NCBI GenBank assembly: GCA_014706385.1
Contig: JACGZH010000005.1
Coordinates: forward strand, 124,001 to 188,000
Direction of reading: 5' to 3'
Source of the DNA: Phaffia rhodozyma
Taxonomy: Eukaryota; Basidiomycota; Tremellomycetes; Cystofilobasidiales; Mrakiaceae
DNA: 64,000 nt
Shown: positions 1 to 11,538 of the stretch, piece after piece
Numbering within the stretch: position 1 is the stretch's first letter
Layout: the number at the start of each line of letters is the position of its first letter
Notes under the pieces: model-generated
Database searches by the model: none
What the model was told of the DNA's origin: nothing
What the model saw: only the letters and a program-made list of their open reading frames with translations
Made by a program: the position numbers and the translations under genes

Positions 1-2839
1 GGCAAAACCTCTGACGCTAACTGAATCTTCATATCTCACAATCAAACGACATCTCTTTTCGCAACGTTTTGCTTTTAATCATCATAATGTTCCAAAATAG
101 GGGCGAGCAATTCTGGCCGTTACTTGGATTAGCCATGAAACATCTCACAGCTGTACGGATCGTGTTTGCTGTCCTTCAGGTCTTTGTTATCCTTCTACTG
201 GACTAACGCGGCCTGAAATTTATTCGATCAAATTAGGTTGGTTTACATAGGGATGGAGCGAGATGGGGACTTGATCCTGCCGAAGTGGACATGAGAAGGA
301 GGTTATTTTGGGAGGTATGTTTCATTATTTTATCCTCTCCGACATCTTTCTACCAGAATATTCATTACTGACAGCGAAGATGATGTCCTGACTTCGATAT
401 TGGGTAGTGTTCGTTTTTGGATGCAATTCAATCACTAACATTCGGTCGGCCTCGATGTAAGTGTCTCGATGGATGTGGCGCGGTGGTCGTCGTCTGACCT
501 CTGAGTTGTACTATTCCCAGGTCTGAGTGATTCCACAACGGATGTCAAATACCCTGGAAGTGGTCTGCCCGACGGTCAAAAATACGAAGGAGACGTCTGT
601 AAGTCTCATTAACGATCTGGATTGAGATTGTGTTTGATGATCTGGTGCTCATAATCATCCATTACATCGGTTCTGTTCTAGTTCATCAATTCAAAGTATG
701 CTATTCACCTTACTACCATCAGTCCTGTCTTTCAATATCGAATATGCAAATACTTAATAGATTTCGAACACATTTTCCTCTCTCCTCGGTAGTATCGAAT
801 CTTGTCCATCATAAAAAGGATTAATGATTTACAGACTCAGACCAGTCCGGTTACGTATGATATCGTACTCGCTATTGACCGGGACATCCGAATCTTTGAA
901 AGGACGCAGCTACCAGCTGAGCTGCACTGTGGCGAGGATTCGTGAGTGGTCTTTGTTCTCTTCTCTTCTCTTCCTGTTTAACCTGTTCATCCAGGACTTC
1001 AGTTTATGAAGCATGGCACTTATACCGGCTTTCCTTTGCTGTTGTACAACAGGTGTGTTTTACCAACGGACGGAGAAGGATGGTCGGATAAGAAACGAAT
1101 ATTGCAAAGACACAGCATGCTTCTCATCATAGTCTGTCTCCATTCTAAACTTTTCTTTTTGATCGTCGGAACAAACCAACTGGAGAAATATCCGCTGACT
1201 GTGGCATGTTCTCGAATCTATAGAACGAGTGTCTGCTGTTCCTGCACCGAGGTTGGTTCGCTAGAGCGCTGAGAGATTTCCCTGATGAACCTCTAAAAGC
1301 AAAATGGAAGTGAGTTTTCTTTTCTTTCTTCCCTGGTATTTCGGTCGAGTCTGGTTTGGTATGCGTTGAATTCCTGACGAGGCTGCAAACTTGGCTTATC
1401 TGTGTGAATAGTCAGAGTTATGTAGCAGAGTTAGAATCGTGCAAGGCATGCATCTCAGTAGTGAGAGACTTGATGAAGCTACACGGAGCATTAGCTAGCA
1501 GATGGTGGTTCTTTTGGTTCCATTGTTTTTCCGCTATCGCTAGTTTATCGGTCGCTGTGATCCGTTCGGTTCGTTTCACTCGTCTGACTTTGAGATTTAG
1601 CTGTTTTGTTGTTACTAATTTTCAGTCATTCTTTGATGTTTAGCCGGGTTCTTCACTGGCTTTGGCAGCCTTCCAAGAGATAGGTAAGAAAATCAGAGTT
1701 TCAGAAGTCTGGGGATGCGAAGTGTGATCAAAAAGTTCAAGCTAATATTTGTGCTCACCTTTGGCAAATAGAATTGGGAGTTTCTCTGTTTGAAGACGCC
1801 AAAGTAGGAACTCGAGCAAGAGACGAGCTGGTTCGTTTCTCATCATTTTTCCTCTATACGGAGTCACCGCTGATCATCTTTCTCTTTCTCTTTTCGACGT
1901 CTTAGCCTTTGCTCAAACGATTGCGGAACAAAGCAGAGGCCCGACTTCGAGGATCCGCTCTCAAAACACCTCTACCAGGCGTAGATGCCGATCCGGCGGA
2001 CTCAGATGAGGACCTAGATTTGATAGGCGAGAACGCGAGGAGAAAAACGGTAGATGGCCAAGTGTCTGGATCTGGACAACAACATCAGCGGAAACAGCCG
2101 AAGAAACGTCCATCAGCCCAATCCCAAGATGGAAACGTACAACGCACGAAGCGGGATCGGAAAGGGAACTCGAAAAATTCCAGTACGAACGCTGACAACG
2201 ATCCAATGAGGAGCAACAACGATGTAGACTCCACTTCAACTTCAACTTTGTTCAAACCAGTAGCGCAACCTCCGATAACAGGAAATGATACCTTGACATC
2301 CGCGACTCAAGGGGGACCATATCCTCTTCTTTCACCACAAGTTTCGGTCTCTTCATCTTTACCATCTCACTTGAGCCCGCATACCCCAGGTCAACCGCAA
2401 CGAGAACAGCAGCAACAGCCTGAAGTCGAAACTCAGACCCACGGACATCAATATTATCAATATGATCATTTCCCAACGACACTGGATGACGCCATAGCTG
2501 CCCAACCATCGTTCTCGATAGACCCAAATGCGACTTTCGGCGATTATGCTTCTTGGTCTGCTGAACCTGATGTGGGGGTTGGTGTCAGGTTTGGGATTGA
2601 GAATCTGTTTACGTCTGTTGGCGGAGACGTAGGGTCGGTGGTTGATGGTCAGGGAGTAGGTGAACCTAAATGGGATCTAGACTTTGATGCTGTGAGTAGA
2701 CTTTTTCTTAGAGTTCTCCAGCTTTCCTTTTAAACGATGAACTGATCATTTAGTTACCTGTATTCGAATTGATAAGTTCATGCTCAACATGGGTCTTGAT
2801 CCAAACGACCAATCAACCTCTCAGTCAAGTTTTCCCTAG
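1..2839 (+). CDS. Fungal-specific (Zn2Cys6-type) transcription factor, C-terminal part
   Basis: The 5' end lies outside the window. Spliced exons give the regulatory middle domain of Zn2Cys6 activators (fungal_trans family): a WPLLGLAMK helix near 100, then GLHRDGARWGLDPAEV and MRRRLFWE at about 230-318, GRP after the next intron, WFARALRDFPDEPLKAKW near 1260-1310, and LALAAFQEI then ELGVSLFEDAK at 1650-1810. The tail is rich in Ser, Gln and Pro. The last intron runs 2692-2776; the final exon encodes FMLNMGLDPND, a conserved end for this family, with stop TAG at 2837-2839. At least eight introns are inferred. The N-terminal zinc cluster, if present, is upstream of the window, so the Zn2Cys6 label rests on the middle domain. 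The target genes are unknown. It acts in the nucleus by family knowledge. Confidence 0.85.
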
Positions 2840-3068
2840 GACCGATCAAACCCCCTCTTTTGTCTTCTTTTACTTTTTTTTTTCTTCACGTTTTCGGTTG
2901 TTCATATTTACAAAAAGATAGATGAACAAAAAGAGTGATAGACCAACAAACATAAACATAGAGTACAGGGATGCTACATGCGCTCTCAGAGCCAACCTAT
3001 TCAATAAAGATTCCTGCGGTAGTTCTGTCATAAGAGATCAATAATTCAGTTTCCATTTCAAAACTCAA

Positions 3069-4329
3069 TCACTTCAATGTCATTTGAGAGATCTCCAAAC
3101 TCTTTTCCCAAACAATCTGTCTTCTTTCCTGTCGTTTTCTTCTTGTCTCTCTATCGGAGCTCTTGAGCCGTTCGATCCTATCCGTGATTGACAGAATGTA
3201 GAGCTCGAGAAGGTTCTGTAGTACCTGTGGGTTTGGTTCAGTAAGACCAGGTAGAGACGTGAGACCTTCAAAGTTCGTTTGAATTCTTTCTATGAGCGCG
3301 AAAAGGAGGAAAAAAACAACAACGACGTTGAGACTCGAGGGAAACCATTGAGAAGAATAGTCAACAGAGTAGAAGGAAATGCCGAAATGGACGAAACTGA
3401 ATGAGTTCTGAAGATCTTCCGATCGAGCCAACGATCCGCGCTCGTCTATGTTCCCGTCGTCTTCCGGCTCGCGTGGAGATGCGTCGAGGAACGCATCGGC
3501 CGAAGCGTTCAGGAAAGATAGTTCATGTAGCAATGGAATGAATCGGTGGGCAAACTAGATTCAACTTCTGATCAGTCCACGTTTTACTTCTGGGAGGGGT
3601 AGAGACTGGGAAGAGAAAGGAAAGAAACCCATACATTGCGCTTCGTCAACGCTTCCCACAAGACTCGTCTATTTTCCACCTGTTCATCCTGGATGTTGAT
3701 CCCAATGGTGGTTTCCAACTTTGCCAATTCTTCTTCAGTCTGATGAGTCAATCCTTGGACAGAAGTAGATATATCGTGGGCTGCGAGTCGGAGTTGCAGT
3801 GTAGACAGGAAGAGGTAGAGCTCTACAGCATCAGAATCTAACTGGGTCGATGGAGGAGAAGAAGCAGACGAGAGGGAAGAGAAACTAAGAGTAGGCAACG
3901 TTTGAGACTGGGCGAGCGGGAAAAAGTGGTCAGCACACAGGGGAGGAAATACAATGGGAAGGTATGATAGAAAGGACAGACTAGAGCCGACCAAGTGATT
4001 GCTTTTAGCTTCTCAATATCTCTTCTCGATTCAGGTTCTCTTACTGTCGCAGTCGACTTGGACAAAGGCTTTAACGACACAATCGAAGCCCGTCGAGAAG
4101 ACTTGGGAAGTTCATCTATAGAGATTCTTGATCGAGAATAGGTAGCATTCGTCAAGGGGACCTCGCGAACGCGATGTTGTGAAGGACCAGGCACAGTGAT
4201 AGAAAGTGATCGCCTCGGATTTATCTTTGCTTTTGAGGATATGGTGGCCGAGGTGATGCCTTTTGAAAGGATGGCATGACCTGTAAGACGAGTGCTTGTC
4301 TTAGACGAATCTCTAGGCGGTAATTCCAT
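3069..4329 (-). CDS. Hypothetical helical/coiled-coil-like protein
   Basis: I do not recognise the family. Three clear segments join on the minus strand: a Ser/Arg-rich N-terminal part, a helical middle part (AVELYLFLSTLQLRLAAHD, about 3780-3850), then after an intron at 3555-3634 the sequence FAHRFIPLLHELSFLNASAD, ending in a Leu- and Arg-rich helix (VLQNLLELYILSITDRIERL) before TGA at 3069-3071. A hydrophobic stretch at about 3290-3395 is most likely an intron: a GT donor after NSF and an AG acceptor before KRIQTNFEGL keep the frame. The start is uncertain. ATG at 4327-4329 is the first in-frame one, but coding-like frames continue upstream to about 4545 and an extra 5' exon is possible. 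Confidence 0.55.
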
Positions 4330-5262
4330 CAGAAAGCCAGTGAGTTTATCTGACAACTCTGTCTGGCGAATGGAATGGATACAGTGATGGAAAAGAAAGA
4401 TAACAAGTGTACAGGCCAAGAAGCTCTGGCGATGATGCCGAGATCGCCGAGGACGAGCTAGACAAGATCGGCAAGAATTCGGCACACCTTCTTCTTTTTT
4501 CGGACCGATTGAATCGGAGCAGCTTCCGATATGTTTTCCTCAGCATAAACCGGGTCAATCTGTCTATTCGAATTTCCCCTGATCGGTTTATCCGATGGCC
4601 GTTCCTGGCCGTTTTTATTACGAATAGGTTACTCGAATGGTCCGTTTCTTAGTCGGTTTGTTAAGCTAACTATAGTGTTTGTCTAAGCCTTATCGATCAA
4701 CCCAAATTATTTAGCTAGGTAACTCTGTCAGCCCAGAACTCGGCACTGCCGCTCGCCCCACTTGGTGGTCGAGTCTGTCCTCACCCGCTGGGTTTCGGAG
4801 CCTTTAAGCTTTCGGGCCGCTGCGTTCCTGTATTCCTGTATTCCTGGTCCTATTTCCAGTCGTTTTGCTTGATCGAGACCAACGCTATCGTCCTGACCTC
4901 ACCCCGCTTCACTCTCAACCATTCATCATCGCCCGAAATCTGTACCTTTATCCCCCCCTTTTTTCACCCCTCTTCCTCTCACCCCTCATCCTCTCACATC
5001 CTCTCAATTCTCCTATCAGTCGCCCCTTTATCGTGGTCGCCCTGACCGGTTCTTCCCTTAATCTATCCGCGTAATCTGCGTAGTCGTTGATTGCTTGCCA
5101 CCCATCGTGTCCGTGTATCCGCCCCTTCCACAGGTTTGTGTCCTTCACTTCTTCTTTCACCTCTACCTAATCTCGATCGTTCGGTAGCTTCGCTCACCTT
5201 TTCAGTCATCCCTTCTTCTTCATATCTTCCTCCTTCATCAGCTACCATCATCACAATCGGTC
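4330..5262. promoter_or_regulatory. Divergent intergenic region with pyrimidine-rich leader
   Basis: This separates the minus-strand hypothetical gene from the plus-strand UBL3-like gene. The right half (about 4900-5260) is strongly C/T-rich on the plus strand, as is common just upstream of fungal start codons. Part of the left end may hold a 5' exon of the minus-strand gene. No RNA gene or long convincing ORF was recognised. Confidence 0.4.
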
Positions 5263-6146
5263 ATGTCGGACGACTCTACCGGACCTACAAGTCCAACACT
5301 GCCACCTTCTGGACCGGCGAATGAGAATGCTAATGTCTCGATCACCGTGCTCGTCATCAGCGGTCAACGCAAGACATTTAACTTTGCTCAAGAAACTTCC
5401 ATCGGACGCGTGAAGTGAGTTCGTTGGCCTGTCAAGTTGTCATTTCTTTTCTTCATCTCCGAGAGCCACCATCTTTCCTTGAGAGGTTTTCTGACTAAAT
5501 GTTCTTCTTCTTCTTCTCTATGCTCGGTCTTACCTTTCTCTTTATAGAGAACATGTGTTTTTTAACTGGCCATCAGGTGCGCACACGTCATTCGTCATCA
5601 CGTGTACTCTTGTCTGTTCACTCACTTAACGACTGACCAATTCTGCTCACTTGGTATGTCTCTTTGATTGTAGACTGGAAATCGGACGTGTCGATTCCGG
5701 CGTCGCCTTCGTGTCTTCGAGTGCTATATCGGGGCAAGATCCTCGATGACGCATCTACGCTATCTTGTTAGTTAATTCTTACTCATCACTTGGTCGCTTT
5801 CACTTACACACACACACACCCCTAGCTCGAGCTGACCACCTTGGAGACTTTTCAATCTTCAGCAAACGAGATTTATCCAAGTCTAAAACCGACGATCGTC
5901 CATCTTTCGATCAGAATGTTTCCCCTTTCGACGCCTGAAGTCGATACAAAGTCCGTAGTCCCGCCTTTGGGTCCGAACGCAATACTGTCCGCCAGCAACC
6001 ATAACCGTTTGAGGACGCATCCGTTGACAGCCACCTTGACCGGTGGAAGTGTTGGTAGGAGAACGGGGAGCATACGAGCAAATAGGTCGAGAGGCGAGCC
6101 AGAGGTGGGCAGGGAAGGTGGTGGTTGTGGTTGTGTGATCTGTTGA
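5263..6146 (+). CDS. UBL3/MUB-type membrane-anchored ubiquitin-fold protein
   Basis: Four exons are frame-consistent: 5263-5414, 5548-5576, 5674-5766 and 5863-6146 (185 residues). The fold shows ITVLVISGQRKTFNFAQETSIGRVKEHVFFNWPSDW near residues 26-65, then RVLYRGKILDD and PTIVHLSIRM, aligning with the ubiquitin-like core of UBL3 (Rad60-SLD_2 family). The protein ends GGCGCVIC: a CaaX-type C-V-I-C box with an extra upstream Cys, suggesting prenylation and possibly palmitoylation, so membrane attachment. In plants and animals this family recruits E2 enzymes or sorts proteins to vesicles; the role here is inferred. An earlier in-frame acceptor for exon 4 is possible but breaks the phase. The UBL fold plus lipid tail makes the assignment strong. 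Confidence 0.85.
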
Positions 6147-6420
6147 TCTTCTTGCTATAATTTCCGGTCTTCGACCGCTCCTCTTTCATTCTCACATACA
6201 CATTCTTTCGCGTTGCTAGCTAGGCATCTTTTGTATTATCGCTCGTTCTCGATATCTGTTTTCTATTGTCTTGTTTATCGTGTATTTTTCTTTCACGTTC
6301 TAATAGAGAAACGTTTATACAACATACAACCAATCTATCGGCAGTATCTGGGGATTCCTCTGTAGGAACAAACCCAGAAACCGTCACCACAGCTAAACGA
6401 TAGGTGTGCAAATGCATTGA

Positions 6421-6428
6421 TATAAATA
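6421..6428 (+). promoter_or_regulatory. TATA-like element upstream of putative Pol III RNA
   Basis: TATAAATA lies about 30 bp before the inferred start of the hairpin-rich stretch, which would suit an upstream TATA of a Pol III type 3 gene. An 8-base AT-rich match is weak alone. Confidence 0.3.
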
Positions 6429-6449
6429 TTCAAAATCAAATAAGAAACG

Positions 6450-6778
6450 GCAGGAAAGAGATGTGCATTCCGAAACTAAGACCCTCGACATTGACTCTTT
6501 CTTAGGGGCAAAAAGCCCCCCAAGAGGAAACTCGGATCAACTCTGAGGGAACATTCGCATCCACCCACAGGACCCCTCGCTTGGTCCTCAGAACGAGAGA
6601 CCAAACTTTTTAGTCCAACAGGTAGTTTCCAGAACGGAAACATCCGATCAAATGGATAGGGTAAGCGACAGGCTCTCTCTCCTTTGAAAAAAGAAAAAGG
6701 ACTGAAGTGTGAAAGTGGAGGTTCAGTCTGCCACGGCCGTAACAGTTCTTCGGAGCGTAGGAGTCCATCTTTTTTTTT
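6450..6778 (+). ncRNA. Putative structured non-coding RNA, probably Pol III transcribed
   Basis: A 330-bp stretch holds a run of near-perfect hairpins: CTT-GGGGC/GCCCC-AAG (6501-6524), CTCGGA/TCTGAG (6531-6547), AGGACC/GGTCCT (6569-6588), GTTTCC/GGAAAC (6625-6641), TCCTTT/AAAGGA (6680-6701), GACTGAA/TTCAGTC (6700-6728, overlapping the previous one by two bases) and GTTC-UUCG-GAGC (6745-6756). A long-range helix of 9 pairs in 10 positions joins 6465-6474 with 6749-6758 as an alternative to the last hairpin. T9 follows at 6770-6778. ACAG...GCGTA at 6743-6759 recalls the CR-V element of RNase P/MRP RNA, but this is tentative. Class unknown; RNase P, RNase MRP, SRP or a novel RNA are open. The minus-strand ORF overlapping it looks like chance. 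Confidence 0.45.
6770..6778 (+). terminator. T9 run, candidate Pol III terminator
   Basis: Nine consecutive T residues directly follow the last hairpin of the putative RNA, as expected for Pol III termination. T runs are also common in intergenic DNA here. Confidence 0.35.
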
Positions 6779-7315
6779 GTTCTCACAAAAAATCGATGGG
6801 TGCTGAAGACCTTGACTTGGGCGTGGGAAAAAAGAGAGCAACAAAATAAAATAAAAAGGAGTGAAAAGATAGAAACAAAAGATATACTAGCGAGAGAAGA
6901 CAATCGACCAAAAGATCAACGTGTCTTCCTATCGTTAGACGTCAATGAGCAACAAGTATTGAATGGAACATGGAAGGGCATCACTGTTCGCCAGAAAAAC
7001 GGTACATCAAAAATAATAAATACTGTTGAAAGGGTCCCTGATCAGGGCCAGTCTAGTGTTATGACCAGGTCCCAAACCTGTAAGGAATCAGTGCAGTGCA
7101 CACTCACGTGACCGCGTCCCTACGTAATCCCGTTCCGCGAGTCCTTCCTGTCCTGCAATGCCTCGGCATTTGATTTCTCGCTTGCTTCCCACCCGATCCC
7201 GTTCTGAGTTCCACAGCTCCTCTCGTTTTGCGTCCCTCGTTTACTTGTTCATCCACATCGTATACGGAAACACTTTCAGAAGCTCGTTCATATATCATCC
7301 ACCCAATCAACAGGT
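6779..7315. other. Intergenic region upstream of the FAD oxidase
   Basis: The first 200 bp are A-rich; the part from about 7110 is pyrimidine-rich and probably promoter and leader for the FAD oxidase at 7316. No supported gene was found. Confidence 0.4.
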
Positions 7316-10300
7316 ATGAGATCGACACCGGTTGAAAAACAAATCGATCAAGCAGCGGTGTCCGCATTGAGAGAGTCGCTCGCCGGAGAGATTCTGGATT
7401 CTACAGACAAGTGGTGGGTTCATTTTTGCTTCTCGTCTCCGGTTCCTTGGTATCCTGTATTACCTTTTGGCCTCAGTGGTTTATCCACTGCTAGTCCCTG
7501 TTTTAACAAGTGTACTTGGTTCTGTCTGCCCGAGGACTTTTCCTTGTGGTCGTGCAAGATGTAAAATCATGCTCGAATATGTTCTAACTCACTCATCCAA
7601 CTCTTTTCTTTTCTCTACTCAAATCGTACCACCACCATTTCTATTTCGGACAATTATCACTCATGCGTCTTGAAATACACAAAGTTTCGATCAAAGCACC
7701 AAGCTCTTCAACTCCAACGTGGCCAGTGCTGCCAAGTTGGTTGCCCGTCCGAGAAATGCGGACGATGTTAGCAAGTGGGTACCCCGGATCTTTTTATTCT
7801 GTCTCTTCTCCTCTGTGCTCTCTGGTAGTACTCTTTGGAGCTGTAGTTCTCCCGGCCTTTAGAATTCTTCCTTCTCAGCCAGGTCGGAGGTTTTAAGATG
7901 GACAGCTGCTCACGATCGTCTTCTTTGATTTCATGGACGTTGCTTTTTTCTCTCTGCCTCATCTGTCTTTCCTGAATCCTGGTAGAGTGGTCAAATTCTG
8001 TCATGAGACGGGTCTTAGTCTGGTAAGCTCCTCGCTACGTCATTCCCTTCAGAACCTCTTGTTATTGCCTTGATCTATCCAATGGATATTCTAAAAGTCC
8101 GGCTCGATGGATTTACAACTTCTTGTCGCCCCTCTTTCTTCTTCCCTCTGACCTAGTCTGTCAAAAGCGGAGGATACGGGACACATGGCTGGGCTATCGC
8201 CGGTGAAGTCACTGTCGATCTCCACTATCTCAACGGCGTCAAGCTTTCACTCCCCAATGTAAATGACACCCACATCTCTCTCGCGGTCGACAAGGTCTCT
8301 GGCTATTCAAGAGAGACTTCGGATTCCTCTCGAAAACGAAACCGGACGGATGCGTTCGAAGGGATCCTTGACCCGTCAAGCATGGACTACACCCTCGGAG
8401 GAAGTGGGACGAGTGCGAGTGGAAGCGGAAGCGGGAGTGCGAGTCGAAGTGGCAACGGAGACGTTGGAGGCAGCTCGTCAGGTAGTGGCAGTGATGCTGG
8501 AAGTGGAGCGAGAGATGATACTGGTTGGGGTCGAATTGGAAGGCACCGAAGTCACTCATCAAATGTGTCGCGCGACCCTCAACCAGAGAGTTTCATACAG
8601 GCATGTTGTTCGGCGAGAAACGAAGATCCGATCGTTCGGTCCCCAGATGAGGCGATCGCGGTTCCTTCCTCAACATTGAGAACGAACATGCCGTTCCTGC
8701 ATGATCATTATCCACCTTCTCAATCATACTATTATCCGTCCTATACTCTGCTCGACCACGACTCGGCTTCGGTCATGGCATCTTCATCTTCATCCTCTCC
8801 TTCGCCATTTACGTCCACATGGACGAACCCTAACTTCGATGATTCTCTAGCACCGTTCTCATTCAACAGTTCCACACTCTCAAACTCGGCCTCCTCCTTG
8901 ACCATTCCTCTGCCTCCACTATCGAACCTTCCCCAGTTTTCCTCCTCGGAGTCCTCCACACCGGCCTTGCCCTCGGCTTCTGTTCTTTCTTCCACCATTA
9001 CAACCCAATCGCCGATTGCTTACTCGGCATTCCCCTCCACTGGTCGACCTGTCCCCGAGACCGGGGCTTACGATGATGCGATCGATCTATCGACCGGGCC
9101 ATACAATAACGTCAATTCGTCTTCCGCTTTAGTCAACCAGTTTGGAGCTCACCTAGGGCCGTTCTTTTATCCAAGAAATTCAATAACGTCCAGTTCGAGG
9201 GCGGCAACCATGCCGAGTAGAGCTTACGCCACTTTTGGCGCTGGACTGGTAAGCTTTTCTTTCTTCTTCTCCTTCTTCTTTGTTCTCTCTGTCTCGTTCT
9301 TTTGTCTATTCTCGACGTTGACATTTGGAATTCTCTCGACTCCGGAACCGCTAGTTGACTAAAGAGATTGATGAAGCAACTTCGAGCACCTCGTTAGGCG
9401 CCTATCACGTCCCTCTTCCCGCCTTCCCTGTTGGCGCAGGCGCGATGACTACGGGCGGTTTCGGTTTCCTTAGTAGAGAATATGGCCTCTCCCTCGACTG
9501 CTTGGTCGAAGTCGAGATGGTTCTTGCCGATGGATCGATCCAGGTGGTGAACGAGCATTCCGATCCGGAGCTCTGGTGGGCTATCAGAGGATTCGGGCCG
9601 TCCCTAGGAATCTTTACTAGGTACACTGCGTTGGCTTATCCAATTCCAGTCGTCTTTTCGGGGAACATCATCTTCCCTTTCAATCGAGCTGTGCGTCTGT
9701 CTGCCTAATCTCCTTCTCCTCTTCTCTTTTGAGCTCATCAATTCGGAGGGGGGTTTTCTTGTCTTTTTTTTTATTCGAATTTCTTTTTCTCACATCTGCT
9801 CTCAGACGGCCCCGAGTTTGCTGAAGCATTATCGAGACTGCGTCAAAGCTGCTCCTCGGAAGTTGTATGCCAATTTGATTCTTACAGCTGGACCAGATGG
9901 AGACGATGGCGTACAAGACATGGTGAACGGTCGTCTGAAAGACTCCCAAGGAGGAGCAGTTGTTATCATTCAGCTTTGTTGGAACGGAGGGATGGAGGAA
10001 GGCACGAAATGGGTCGAGGCAATCTGTAGTTGGACTGGGGAACAGTACGTTTTTTGCGTTCCTCTTTTCTTCATTCTGGCTTATTACTGGTCTGACCTAG
10101 GTTGTGAGGACTTTGCGTAGATGTTTGTTCAAGGATGTCATGGAACGCTCGTTTGTTCAACAACAAAACTCAATAGCGAATGTCCTTCGGGGCGGGCAAG
10201 GCAAAAAATGGTTTATCAAGAGTGATCTTCTGTCCTCGCTGACAGATGAAATCATTCATGATACCATTCGCATGTTCAAGGATATTCCTGACGGGTGTTC

Positions 10301-10816
10301 TTGGCTCTTTGAGCTAGCAGGCGGAGCACTCGAAGATAATGCCGAAACTTGTTTCCCGCTCAGCCGTCGATCTGCAAAGTTCAATATCCTCGCCTTGCAT
10401 CAATGGCCGGTGGATGAATCACCAGAGGAGGACGAACGATGTATGCGTACAGCGGATGATTGGATCACCCAAGTCATCGAACCTGAAAGCGTTGGAGGAC
10501 CTATTCCTTGTGTTTGTCTCTCTATCTACTTTTGTTTCTCTCGTTTCATCCTATGCGAACTGACGGCTATCCTGTCTATTCTTTTGCGATTTAGTTCATC
10601 AACCAAAACTCTCCGACAGTCTATGTTGCTTCTTCTTACGGAGCAGAAAACTGGAAACGACTCGGTCAGATCAAAAAGCGGGTTGACCCAACGAACCTCT
10701 TCCAATTTTCGTTAGGTGGTTCGAGCGATGTCAACGTTGACGGCATGCCTTTGGCAGATGGTGCTCGGTCAAAGGAAGCAATGAAAGGGAAAGGGAAGGC
10801 CACTAGGTACAGTTGA
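7316..10816 (+). CDS. FAD-linked oxidase (berberine-bridge type) with Ser/Gly-rich insertion
   Basis: The product is an FAD-binding PCMH/BBE oxidoreductase. The N-terminal half has SVKSGGYGTHGWAIAGEVTVDL (about 8160-8220), the first part of the FAD fold. The second part, ATFGAGLLTKEIDEA, then TTGGFGFLSREYGLSLD and DPELWWAIRGFGPSLGIFT, follows at 9220-9620. The C-terminus (VASSYGAENWKRLGQIKKRVDPTNLFQ) is the BBE signature. Between the two FAD-fold parts lies about 320 residues of low-complexity Ser/Gly/Pro sequence (8258-9216) in one open exon. No signal peptide is obvious. Substrate unknown: family members oxidise sugars, lactate or alkaloids. Several introns are inferred (donor at 9250; acceptors near 9354, 9806 and 10594). 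The ATG at 7316 sits inside a splice-donor-like CAG/GTATGAG, so an upstream exon cannot be excluded. Confidence 0.85.
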
Positions 10817-11538
10817 CTGACATAAGAAAGCGTCTGTCTTGTGGTTCCACATTTTCTCTTTGCTCTCTTGTTTCTTTCTTTTCTTGAAAATACTTATGCC
10901 CCCTTTTCTTACTATTCAAATTTCTATATACCATTCGTCTTCTTTTCGGTTTTATCTTATTTTTTTTTTATCGGTTTTCTGCTCTTCTCAATTTCAAATC
11001 GCGCATTGTAGGTTCTCGTCATCGTTCAGAGTAATCTTGACTAAAAATATTCACGCATAATACTACATCTTGTCTTTCTTCATCCTTACTCGACTTTAAC
11101 CCTGCACCTGTCATCTTGTTTCTTTCTCTTTGTCTCTAACTCTCGATCTCTTACTCATCTTGTTGTCTTTATTCTGTCTTGCTTTGTCTGTTGTCCTTTT
11201 TTTTTCTTGGGTTTCTCTTACATTCATTCTCGTCCTTCATCTTATCCCTCGATAATCTTCTGATATACAAAAAAAAGACGACAACCGTAAAGGTCATCCG
11301 TATTTCTTGTTTCTTTCCCGTCTTTTAAAAAAATGAAAGATTATGTCATGTTATCGATTTCCTTATTCTTCAGAAAGCAAATCGTTATGCCCTTTTTGCT
11401 TCACTCCCCTGTGATGTTTTCCGCTACAATCCGATCCTTCCAAGAAACGGGTCATTCATACCGACAAGTTCAAGCAAGAAGATAGCACCAAGGAATCAAG
11501 AATCACATGAGGAGAAAAGAAACAATTGGAAGAGTCAT
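10817..11538. other. Convergent intergenic region, pyrimidine-rich
   Basis: This lies between the 3' ends of the FAD oxidase and OMA1. The left 500 bp are strongly T/C-rich with several T runs, consistent with 3' UTR and polyadenylation sequence. Short ORFs here are low-complexity Phe/Leu/Ser and unsupported. Confidence 0.45.

Noticed and set aside
3290..3395. Possible transmembrane helix (LNVVVVFFLLFAL) in the first hypothetical gene
   Set aside because: A GT-AG intron of about 108 bp covers it and keeps frame; T-rich intron sequence mimics a hydrophobic helix.
4700..4870. GC-rich block that might be a tRNA or small RNA
   Set aside because: No A/B box pair or cloverleaf could be found.
6501..6524. 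TTAGGGG on the plus strand (CCCCTAA on the minus strand) as a telomerase RNA template
   Set aside because: Only one partial repeat, inside a hairpin; a template needs about one and a half repeats and the strand opposes the T9 terminator.
6476..6903. Minus-strand ORFs over the putative RNA
   Set aside because: Composition is random-like, with no family signature and no splice context; the hairpins explain the sequence better.
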